Of a DNA stretch of 23,659 nt, positions 7,463 through 14,159 are shown one piece after another. The DNA is from an uncultured Mucilaginibacter sp. (GTDB taxonomy: Bacteria > Bacteroidota > Bacteroidia > Sphingobacteriales > Sphingobacteriaceae): the NCBI RefSeq assembly GCF_946481715.1, contig NZ_CAMLOV010000079.1, forward strand, positions 1 to 23,659, in the 5' to 3' direction. Numbering within the stretch: position 1 is the stretch's first letter; every line of letters begins with the position of its first letter. Below the pieces are notes generated by a model. It had not been told where the DNA came from and searched no databases. It saw nothing but the letters and a program-made list of their open reading frames with translations. The translations under genes were made by a program, and so were the position numbers.

Positions 7463-8029
7463 TTAACGGCGAATAAATTCAAAACTGCCGTTTGGCGCAA
7501 GGCGCATGATGGTTGATGGTGCCTTTTTCTCCATGCTGTGCTGGTCTATATCCACCACGTAATCAACACCATCAATAATATCCGGGCTTATTTTACCAAA
7601 ATACTCCGGCGATGGTTGCCCGCTGATATTGGCGGATGTGGATACGATGGGCTTACGTAAACGTTGTATCAGTTGCTGGCAAAAAGGGTGGTTGCTTACC
7701 CGTATACCCACGCTGCCGTCATCGGCAATAAGCGCGGGGGAGAGGTTGCGTGCGCCGGGCATTACCAGCGTAAGCGGGTTCTCTGCAAACTCTAGCAACT
7801 GGTATGCAATCTCGGGCACCTCGGTAATATAGCTTTGCAGCTTGTTATCGGTATCTACCAAAATAATCATGCTCTTGCTTTCCTCGCGCTGTTTCAGGGC
7901 GAATATCTTTTGCACGGCATCGGTATTGGTAGCATCGCAGCCAATGCCCCAAATGGTATCGGTAGGGTAAAGGATGATGCCGCCATCCTGCAGTACTTTT
8001 AATGCCTTGTTTACTTCGTCCTTAAGCAT
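7463..8029 (-). CDS. tsaC: L-threonylcarbamoyladenylate synthase (Sua5/YciO/YrdC family)
   Basis: A 188-residue YrdC-domain protein without the C-terminal Sua5 domain, so of the short TsaC/YrdC type. YPTDTIWGIGCDATN (21-35) and the basic ALKQREESKSMIILV (44-58) form the ATP and bicarbonate/threonine pocket; the conserved STSANISGQPSPEYF lies in the second half. It makes threonylcarbamoyl-AMP from threonine, bicarbonate and ATP, the first step of t6A37 modification of ANN-decoding tRNAs. Its start overlaps the end of the upstream glycosyltransferase by 8 bp, so the two are translationally coupled. A YciO-type paralogue of unknown role is the main alternative. Confidence 0.9.
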   Translation of the reverse strand: MLKDEVNKALKVLQDGGIILYPTDTIWGIGCDATNTDAVQKIFALKQREESKSMIILVDTDNKLQSYITEVPEIAYQLLEFAENPLTLVMPGARNLSPALIADDGSVGIRVSNHPFCQQLIQRLRKPIVSTSANISGQPSPEYFGKISPDIIDGVDYVVDIDQHSMEKKAPSTIMRLAPNGSFEFIRR

Positions 8030-9149
8030 GGGCGGTAACTTGTTTATAAATATTCATCAATTGCGCCGCTAAGGTACGGCCTTCAAACCGTTGTGCATAA
8101 TCCAGCCCTTCGGTAATCATTTGCTGCCGCAATGGTTCATCGTTTAGTACGGCATCTACTTGCTTCGCCAGGCCTTGTTCATCGTCGGGGTTTACATAGC
8201 GGCTAAATGCCCCGCCCGCTTCCTCTAAACAGGAACCGGTTGCGGCAATAACCGGTACGCCCGACACCAGCGCCTCTAAAATGGGGATCCCAAAGCCTTC
8301 ATATCGCGAAGGGTAAACAAAAAGATCTGCCAATTGGTAAACCGCAGGCAAATCGTAAAAGCTAACTTCGTGCAGGAACATCACCCTATCCATTAAATTA
8401 TTGGAAGATAAAAACACCTTCACCTCATCCAAATAAGACGTAGCCTTGCCCACTACCACTACCGGGATATTGGTTTTAAAAAGGGGCAATGCCCTGGCCA
8501 GCAGCATCAGGTTTTTGCGTTCCTCTATAGTGCCAACATTCAGGATGAACCTATCGGGCAGCTTGTATTTTTGTTTGACAGGTGCCCTTTGTGCTTCGGA
8601 TCGCATTGCGCTAAACTCCGGTGCGCAACCCTGGTAAATAACGTCGATTTTTTCGGCATCGATATTCAATAACTCCACCAGATCCTGTTTGGTACGTTCG
8701 CTGATGGCGATAACCCTGTTGGCTGTTTTGCAGGCGCGTTTTGTTTTGGCCGTGTAGATGAGCCGGTTTATCAGGCCGTAATATTGCGGGAAACGCAGGA
8801 AAATGAGATCGTGAATGGTAACCACCGATTTAACGCCGCTACGCTCAATACCCAAAGGCAGTTCGTAACTCAACCCGTGGTAAACGTCAATACCGTCCTT
8901 TTTCAGGTTGCTCACCATGCCCTTGCTGCGCCACAAAGCGGTGAGGTATTTACCGGCAGGGGTAATGGTGTTGATATTAAGGAAGCCGTCGAAAAAATTA
9001 CGCCACTTATTGGGTTTAAGTTTTGGCGTATAAAGCAGGTAAGTGTTATCCGGATAGTTTTCCGCCGTGGTTTTTATCAGCCAGCGGCTAAAGTTACCCA
9101 GGCCGGTATTGTTTAAAAAAGCACGTTTGGCATCGTATCCTATCTTCAT
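8022..9149 (-). CDS. Glycosyltransferase family 4 (GT-B fold)
   Basis: A 375-residue GT-B enzyme. The N-terminal acceptor domain begins MKIGYDAKRAFLNNTGLGNF, with the glycine-rich loop typical of GT4. VTIHDLIFLRFPQYY and VIAISERTKQDL follow, then the donor domain: LNVGTIEERKNL (203-214) and the E-x7-E motif YEGFGIPILEAL with E284 and E292. It transfers a sugar from a nucleotide-sugar donor and retains the anomeric configuration; neither donor nor acceptor can be read from sequence. No signal peptide or membrane span is seen, so it acts at the cytosolic face. It overlaps tsaC by 8 bp at its 3' end; the upstream gap is filled by a heptamer repeat. Confidence 0.9.
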   Translation of the reverse strand: MKIGYDAKRAFLNNTGLGNFSRWLIKTTAENYPDNTYLLYTPKLKPNKWRNFFDGFLNINTITPAGKYLTALWRSKGMVSNLKKDGIDVYHGLSYELPLGIERSGVKSVVTIHDLIFLRFPQYYGLINRLIYTAKTKRACKTANRVIAISERTKQDLVELLNIDAEKIDVIYQGCAPEFSAMRSEAQRAPVKQKYKLPDRFILNVGTIEERKNLMLLARALPLFKTNIPVVVVGKATSYLDEVKVFLSSNNLMDRVMFLHEVSFYDLPAVYQLADLFVYPSRYEGFGIPILEALVSGVPVIAATGSCLEEAGGAFSRYVNPDDEQGLAKQVDAVLNDEPLRQQMITEGLDYAQRFEGRTLAAQLMNIYKQVTAHA

Positions 9150-9153
9150 TTTT

Positions 9154-9286
9154 TAGATTTGAGATCTGAGATATGAGATGTGAGACAAAAGAACCAACCG
9201 AAGTTAATTCAAATCTCAAATCTCATACCTCATATCTTGTTTACGCCGAAGCTATCTCATATCTCACATCTAAAATCTCACATCTA
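9154..9286. repeat. Inverted degenerate heptamer repeat (GAGATNT type)
   Basis: Left block: TAGATTT 9154, GAGATCT 9161, GAGATAT 9168, GAGATGT 9175, then GAGAC 9182. Middle block, inverted: AAATCTC 9211, AAATCTC 9218, ATACCTC 9225, ATATCTT 9232. Right block, inverted: CTATCTC 9252, ATATCTC 9259, ACATCTA 9266, AAATCTC 9273, ACATCTA 9280. All units within a block keep an exact 7-bp step. The last unit contains the dapD stop codon (CTA at 9284-9286). The element spans the whole gap between the glycosyltransferase start and dapD. Confidence 0.85.
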
Positions 9287-10099
9287 AACGGCAACATTAT
9301 TCTCCCTCAAAGCATCATTCAATGATGTCTTTTTATCGGTAGATTCTTTGCGGGTGCCGATGATGAGGGCGCAAGGCACCTGGTACTCGCCGGCAGGGAA
9401 CTTTTTAGCATAAGTACCCGGTATCACTACCGAACGGGCAGGCACGCGGCCTTTATATTCTATCGGCTCGCGGCCGGTAACATCAATAATTTTGGTAGAT
9501 GAAGTTAACACCACGTTAGCACCCAAAACGGCTTCGCGCTCTACATGCACACCTTCTACCACAATAGCACGCGAACCAAGGAAACAGTTATCCTCGATAA
9601 TAACAGGAGCAGCTTGTACAGGCTCTAATACACCGCCGATGCCTACGCCACCGCTCAGGTGTACATGTTTGCCAATTTGCGCGCAGGAGCCTACGGTTGC
9701 CCAGGTATCAACCATGGTGCCTTCATCTACATAAGCGCCAATGTTTACGTACGATGGCATCATGATAACGCCTTTGGCCAGGTAAGCGCCGTAACGGGCA
9801 ATACCGTGGGGCACCACGCGCACGCCAAGTTCTTTATAGTTGGTTTTTAGCTTCATTTTATCATGAAACACAAAGGGGCCTGTTTTTATCTCTTCCATCT
9901 GGCGGGTAGGGAAGTAAAGGATAACGGCCTTTTTTATCCAGTCGTTAGTATGCCAGCGGCTGCCAATAGGCTCGGCAACGCGTATTTCGCCTTTATCCAG
10001 GCGCTCAATAACGCTTTCAATGGCATTGGTATATTCGCTGTAGTTTAAAAGGTTCCTGTCTTCCCAGGCATCCTCAATCATTTTTTTAAGATCGATCAT
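9284..10099 (-). CDS. dapD: 2,3,4,5-tetrahydropyridine-2,6-dicarboxylate N-succinyltransferase
   Basis: A 271-residue enzyme of standard DapD length. The helical N-terminal domain starts MIDLKKMIEDAWEDRNLLNY. The left-handed beta-helix follows, with hexapeptide repeats and the family signatures GVIMMPSYVNIGAYVDEGTM and DTWATVGSCAQIGKHVHLSG; GGVGIGGVLEPVQAAPVIIE and DNCFLGSRAIVVEGV complete the fold. It succinylates tetrahydrodipicolinate in the succinylase branch of lysine and meso-diaminopimelate synthesis, so it feeds peptidoglycan. The next gene is divergent across an 82-bp gap and dapD has no same-strand partner closer than the glycosyltransferase, so it is probably monocistronic. Its stop codon lies within the heptamer repeat. 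Confidence 0.97.
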   Translation of the reverse strand: MIDLKKMIEDAWEDRNLLNYSEYTNAIESVIERLDKGEIRVAEPIGSRWHTNDWIKKAVILYFPTRQMEEIKTGPFVFHDKMKLKTNYKELGVRVVPHGIARYGAYLAKGVIMMPSYVNIGAYVDEGTMVDTWATVGSCAQIGKHVHLSGGVGIGGVLEPVQAAPVIIEDNCFLGSRAIVVEGVHVEREAVLGANVVLTSSTKIIDVTGREPIEYKGRVPARSVVIPGTYAKKFPAGEYQVPCALIIGTRKESTDKKTSLNDALRENNVAV

Positions 10100-10181
10100 T
10101 TAGTAACGAAATAAATTTTGTCAAATTAAAGGATTTTTGGGGAGATTTGTTTGAATGAGTGCAAACTCTTAAATCGTTTTT

Positions 10182-10877
10182 ATGAACTATTATTTAGGAG
10201 GATATTACTTATTAGATATACAAGCCGCTTATGGCTCTGTGAACGGCCAATGTATCCATACGGCGAGTACCTGTGTTAATGATAGCCTGCTCGACGGATG
10301 GTCGTTTTCCTGGGCAGAGTGTAATAGTGTGCCGGATCTAATAAAAATAATGTCAACCTATAACATCTCCAGGGAAAAGATAAACGAACTCCAAATATGG
10401 GTAGGTGAAAATTTAGAGGCGGGAAGGATTGGCTGGCCAAGTTTGTTTTCTGACAGGGATACAGTAGAAATCTATCGTGACAAATTTTTTCTCGGGCGGA
10501 GTGACTTAAAAATTGTGTCGGTTTATTTCAATGAAACAGAAGCGGGTGAACTTATAGAAAAATTTATTCCACAAAAGGGTATGGACGGAATTGGGCTTTA
10601 CACGAACCTTTTAAAAAGGACACCCGAAAATAATCAACCAAATGAAGAGTTGATCGGCTACGATCTAATCGGCGTAGAATGGGGTGGAGACCATCATACT
10701 TTTCATTGCCACGATTTGTCAAAAACATTAGATGAACAGTTCAACGTTAAAGTAAATAAATTTGGGCTCCTCGAATCGTTGGATAACTGGGAACCCGTGG
10801 TGAATTATATGAATGATGAGGAAAATGGCTTTGAGCCAGTACCGTGGTTTGTTGTTAAAATGAAAATTGTTAATTAA
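10182..10877 (+). CDS. Hypothetical protein, family not recognised
   Basis: A 231-residue protein with no motif I recognise. It is acidic and rich in aromatic residues, begins MNYYLGGYYLLDIQAAYG and has no signal peptide or membrane span, so it is probably cytosolic. Visible features are DGWSFSWAECNSVPDL, a Trp-rich mid-region (IGWPSLFSDRD), YDLIGVEWGGDHHTFHCHDL with closely spaced His and Cys that could bind a metal, and a C-terminal NYMNDEENGFEPVPWFVVKM. The coding sequence looks AT-richer than its neighbours. Small Trp-rich acidic orphans are common among immunity-type proteins, but no toxin gene is nearby, so this is only speculation. Its TAA stop directly abuts the ATG of the next gene, so the two are likely cotranslated. 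Confidence 0.8.
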   Translation: MNYYLGGYYLLDIQAAYGSVNGQCIHTASTCVNDSLLDGWSFSWAECNSVPDLIKIMSTYNISREKINELQIWVGENLEAGRIGWPSLFSDRDTVEIYRDKFFLGRSDLKIVSVYFNETEAGELIEKFIPQKGMDGIGLYTNLLKRTPENNQPNEELIGYDLIGVEWGGDHHTFHCHDLSKTLDEQFNVKVNKFGLLESLDNWEPVVNYMNDEENGFEPVPWFVVKMKIVN

Positions 10878-11294
10878 ATGCCTGAAAAAGAAAAACTACG
10901 AATAGATAAATACCTCTGGGCCATCCGCATGTTCAAAACGCGTACGCTGGCCTCTGATGCCTGCAAGGCTGGCCGTGTAAAGTTGGAAAGCAACAACATC
11001 AAACCATCGCACGAGGTGAAGATAGGCGAGCGCTACCAAATCTCGAAAGGCCCCGAACGTAAGGTGATTTTGGTGGCCGGTTTATTAGAGAACCGCGTGG
11101 ATGCAAAAAAAGCGGTAGATTACTATCAGGACATTACCCCGGTAGAACAAACCACGGCCTTCAAATCCATGTTCCACGCCCCGGTGCTAAAACGCGACCG
11201 CGGTACCGGCCGCCCCACCAAACGCGACCGCCGAGAAACCGACGACCTAAAGGATAACTTTTTTGAAAAGCCCGAGGAAGAGAAAGAAGGATAG
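10878..11294 (+). CDS. S4-domain RNA-binding protein (Hsp15/HslR-like)
   Basis: A 138-residue protein. Residues 7-60 form an S4 domain: RIDKYLWAIRMFKTRTLASD, ACKAGRVKLESNN and KPSHEVKIGERYQISKG. This matches the HslR/Hsp15 group, which in E. coli binds stalled 50S subunits that still carry a nascent-chain tRNA and takes part in rescue of blocked ribosomes. The C-terminal 40 residues are highly charged and basic (KRDRGTGRPTKRDRRET), plausible for rRNA contact. The ATG at 10878 follows the upstream stop with no gap. Four bases separate its stop from that of the convergent permease, leaving no room for a conventional terminator between them. Confidence 0.88.
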   Translation: MPEKEKLRIDKYLWAIRMFKTRTLASDACKAGRVKLESNNIKPSHEVKIGERYQISKGPERKVILVAGLLENRVDAKKAVDYYQDITPVEQTTAFKSMFHAPVLKRDRGTGRPTKRDRRETDDLKDNFFEKPEEEKEG

Positions 11295-11298
11295 TGCC

Positions 11299-12876
11299 TT
11301 ACAAATGCCCTGCCTGGTACTTCCTCGCCCAAAAGCTAATCAGCAATAAGGCCAAAATAATGGCTGAAAGAATGCCGGTGAAAGCCAGGTTATGGTGTTG
11401 TGGCAGGCTGCCCAGGTAGTCGGCAAATGCCGGGCCATTTACAAGGGCATAGGTGAGCAGGAAAAAGATAACTTCGAACAGTTTTTTGCCGCCACTCAAA
11501 ATACCCAGGCATACGGCCAGCGAAACCACAAATAAGGCCCCAATGATGAGGTTAATGATTGATAAGCAGTCCATCACTATAACGTACCGCAACAACAGTG
11601 GAAATGCCAGTGCCATAGCTAACAAGAAACCGGCTATGATTTGGGCGGGTAACATCCGTTGTAAGGGTTTGTAAGATGCGTAAGTAAAGTAATGGAGGCG
11701 GTTAGTCTTTTCCTTCGTTACCAATTCTGACAAGCGCGTTACCTGTAGAAACCACAAAGCCGGGAGTAAGTACAAAGATGCTATAGGTAAAGGCGCAAAA
11801 AGCATGCTTAGGCTTAGACCTATACTGGGCAACCACAACCATTTGTTCCCTTGTCTTATGAGCAATAACAACTCGGTTTTGATAAAGGGCACTATGCTAT
11901 AATTAAAAACTACCGGTGGCAACAAAGCACTGCTTATACCAGCCGGAATAACGGCGAATCCTTCATCATCTGGCATTACCGCTGCCCACTTTTTCTTTTT
12001 GCCGGCTGCTTTCTTAAAATCAAACCGGTGAAAAAAGAAGGAGGAAAGGTAAACCAGTGCTACCGCAAAACTCATCCACAGCAAGCGGCTAAAAATAAAA
12101 AGAGATGTCCAGTTGATGCCGTTCCAGGTGATTAGTTGATAGGGCCGGCGTTTGTTAAAGATAAACCCGAATGATACTTGTTCTATATGCTGATGGAACC
12201 GGGTATTTATTTCTTTTTTAATACTGCCTGTAACCAGGCTTAAACCAAAAGGATCGAAAAAGCCACTGGGAGGGACGGCGCTTTTGGTATTAAGAGAAGA
12301 GAGCGCAGCCCCGCAAAGGAAGAAGTATATGATAAATTGCAGAATGCTGCGCTTCCCTAAAAATACTTCGGCCACTACCGCTAATGCAGCTACCAGGAAC
12401 ATGGCCGGCAATACAAAAAGCAAGTAAGGTAAGATAAAGTGAGCCGGAACAAGCGGATACCCGGCCCCGCGCACGAAGAACATGAGTATGCTTACCGCAA
12501 ACGTGCAAACGGCAATGGTACAAAGCACAACAAAGTTGCTCAGTTGTTTAGCCAGCAGGTACCTGAAATTAGAAATAGGCGTGGCCGCAATAATTAAACC
12601 CACTTCGGTATCTGTGTCTCTTTTAATGCTGTTATTTACCAGCAGGAAACCGTAAAAGGATAGCATTACGGCGGTCATGGTGGCTGATATATAACCAACC
12701 CATGCGGAGTTATAAACACTTTTGAACCCCACAGCGCTCAAAGTTGTGTACGAAGCGCTGACAGGCGGCACAAACAGGTAAGCCACATAAATGGTTATAG
12801 CCAGTGTAAGTAAAAAAGCATAGCTGCGGGTACGCTGCAGGTAGTCGGCTTTTACAATGCTGTAAATGTATTGCAT
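11299..12876 (-). CDS. ABC-2 type transporter permease
   Basis: A 525-residue integral membrane protein with roughly ten to twelve hydrophobic spans. The first follows a short cytosolic start (YSIVKADYLQRTRSYAFLLT). Residues 85-110 (NNSIKRDTDTEVGLIIAATP) resemble the cytosolic loop of ABC-2 permeases that carry out gliding, antibiotic or peptide export. A basic cytosolic loop around residues 285-300 (FKKAAGKKKKWA) divides two membrane halves. The gene starts 4 bp after the stop of the ATPase gene, so the two form an export pair. The substrate cannot be told from sequence. The length suits a fused double-repeat permease, so one ATPase dimer per permease is plausible. It converges with the S4-domain gene. 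Confidence 0.85.
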   Translation of the reverse strand: MQYIYSIVKADYLQRTRSYAFLLTLAITIYVAYLFVPPVSASYTTLSAVGFKSVYNSAWVGYISATMTAVMLSFYGFLLVNNSIKRDTDTEVGLIIAATPISNFRYLLAKQLSNFVVLCTIAVCTFAVSILMFFVRGAGYPLVPAHFILPYLLFVLPAMFLVAALAVVAEVFLGKRSILQFIIYFFLCGAALSSLNTKSAVPPSGFFDPFGLSLVTGSIKKEINTRFHQHIEQVSFGFIFNKRRPYQLITWNGINWTSLFIFSRLLWMSFAVALVYLSSFFFHRFDFKKAAGKKKKWAAVMPDDEGFAVIPAGISSALLPPVVFNYSIVPFIKTELLLLIRQGNKWLWLPSIGLSLSMLFAPLPIASLYLLPALWFLQVTRLSELVTKEKTNRLHYFTYASYKPLQRMLPAQIIAGFLLAMALAFPLLLRYVIVMDCLSIINLIIGALFVVSLAVCLGILSGGKKLFEVIFFLLTYALVNGPAFADYLGSLPQHHNLAFTGILSAIILALLLISFWARKYQAGHL

Positions 12877-12880
12877 CGGC

Positions 12881-13753
12881 TTAAGCGTTATGTTGCGTTA
12901 ACAATAAGTAGGCATCTTCTAAACCGGCATCCACAGGCCTGGATGCAGGAACGATAGTCGTGTCGGTGCTAATGTACCGTACCCGGGTACGGTCCTTTTG
13001 GCGGCTGGTATCAATAACCTTGTGCTTTGTTTTAAATGCTGCTACTTCGCTACTCTCTAAAAGCACTTCAAATATTCGTCCGTTGGCCTGTTCAATAATA
13101 TCGTGCTGGTAACCTTTGGTAATGAGTTTGCCGCTTTGCATAATGGCTACTTCATCGGCAATGGTTTCGATGTCAGATACGATGTGCGATGATAGGATAA
13201 TGATACAATCATCAGCCATCTCGCTAATCAGTTGCCTGAATCTAACCCGCTCTTCGGGATCGAGGCCTACTGTGGGTTCGTCAAATATGAGCACCTTAGG
13301 GTCGTTTAGGAGGGCCTGCGCAATGCCAACGCGTTGTTTCATGCCGCCAGAGTAGGTTCCAATTGGCTTTTTGGCATCGGCTGTCAGGTTAACACCTTCC
13401 AGCAGCATATCAATGCGCCGGCGCAGGTCCTTGCCCCCCACGCCTTTCATGGCTGCAATGTATTCTAAAAATTCATAGGCATTTAAATTGGGGTAAACGC
13501 CAAAATCCTGTGGCAGGTAGCCCAATACTTTACGAATGAAGTTGGGGTTGCTTACAATATCTATCCCATCTAAAAGTATAGTGCCGCTGGTAGGTTGGCT
13601 AATGGTGGCAATTATCTTCATCAAGGTTGATTTACCGGCGCCATTAGGGCCAAGTAAACCTAATATGCCTTTATCAATAGTGATGGAATAATCTGATAAC
13701 CCAGTTTTAGTTGCGTTATATTGCTTGGTAAGCGCCTTAATTTCTAATGCCAT
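12881..13753 (-). CDS. ABC transporter ATP-binding protein
   Basis: A 290-residue ATPase with a complete nucleotide-binding domain: Walker A GPNGAGKST (35-43), Q-loop YLPQDFG with Q82, ABC signature YSGGMKQR (134-141), Walker B VLIFDEP (154-160) and the switch His in SSHIVSD (H190). The domain resembles the CcmA/NatA type that works with ABC-2 permeases. Residues after about 220 form a C-terminal extension typical of this group. It powers export through the permease encoded 4 bp downstream. A 13-nt palindrome (TCATGT-T-ACATGA, 13794-13806) lies about 40 bp upstream of the ATG and could be an operator; no -7 box was found. Confidence 0.93.
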   Translation of the reverse strand: MALEIKALTKQYNATKTGLSDYSITIDKGILGLLGPNGAGKSTLMKIIATISQPTSGTILLDGIDIVSNPNFIRKVLGYLPQDFGVYPNLNAYEFLEYIAAMKGVGGKDLRRRIDMLLEGVNLTADAKKPIGTYSGGMKQRVGIAQALLNDPKVLIFDEPTVGLDPEERVRFRQLISEMADDCIIILSSHIVSDIETIADEVAIMQSGKLITKGYQHDIIEQANGRIFEVLLESSEVAAFKTKHKVIDTSRQKDRTRVRYISTDTTIVPASRPVDAGLEDAYLLLTQHNA

Positions 13754-14159
13754 AGTTTTAAAATGAACGCTGCTATGACATAGGCTTGCCCGGTCATGTT
13801 ACATGAAGCGGAAAATAAACGCAGGTATCCTTGATTACCCATTCGGGAATCATTTCGAATTAGCCGGCGCAGGCATCGATTTAATTGACTGCCGATAGAA
13901 ACCGGCATTCCCTTAACTTGATACGGCAACTCAATAGTGTAAGGCTAAAGGACGTGCGCCAGCGCTTATTAACAAAACCGATTGTGGAAAAAGCTGCCAT
14001 TGCATGCGCAGTTAGCGGTACTATAGCGGCATTGCTGTCAGGCTTTTCAAGTATTGCAATGGTCATTGGTTGTTAGCGGAATTACAACGTATAAAACCTG
14101 CAGATTTAGTACTGGTTAACTTTACACTGAGAGTCCGATTAATCCAGCGCTACCGGTAA
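13754..14159. other. 406-bp gene-poor stretch on the left side of the copper island
   Basis: No convincing gene. A TTG-start frame at 13885-14076 (+) would encode 63 residues ending in a hydrophobic stretch (EKAAIACAVSGTIAALLSG), but it has a stop just upstream and no recognised family. A palindrome TCATGT-T-ACATGA is at 13794-13806. No tRNA gene, direct repeat or att-like core was recognised by eye. The stretch separates the ABC exporter from the copper genes, both on the minus strand. Confidence 0.6.

Noticed and set aside
9154..9286. Possible CRISPR-like array
   Set aside because: Units are 7 bp, degenerate and without spacers, and no cas genes are present.
13885..14076. 63-residue TTG-start frame with a hydrophobic C-terminus
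   Set aside because: Rare start codon, a stop directly upstream, no family recognised. Kept only as a note in the gene-poor stretch.
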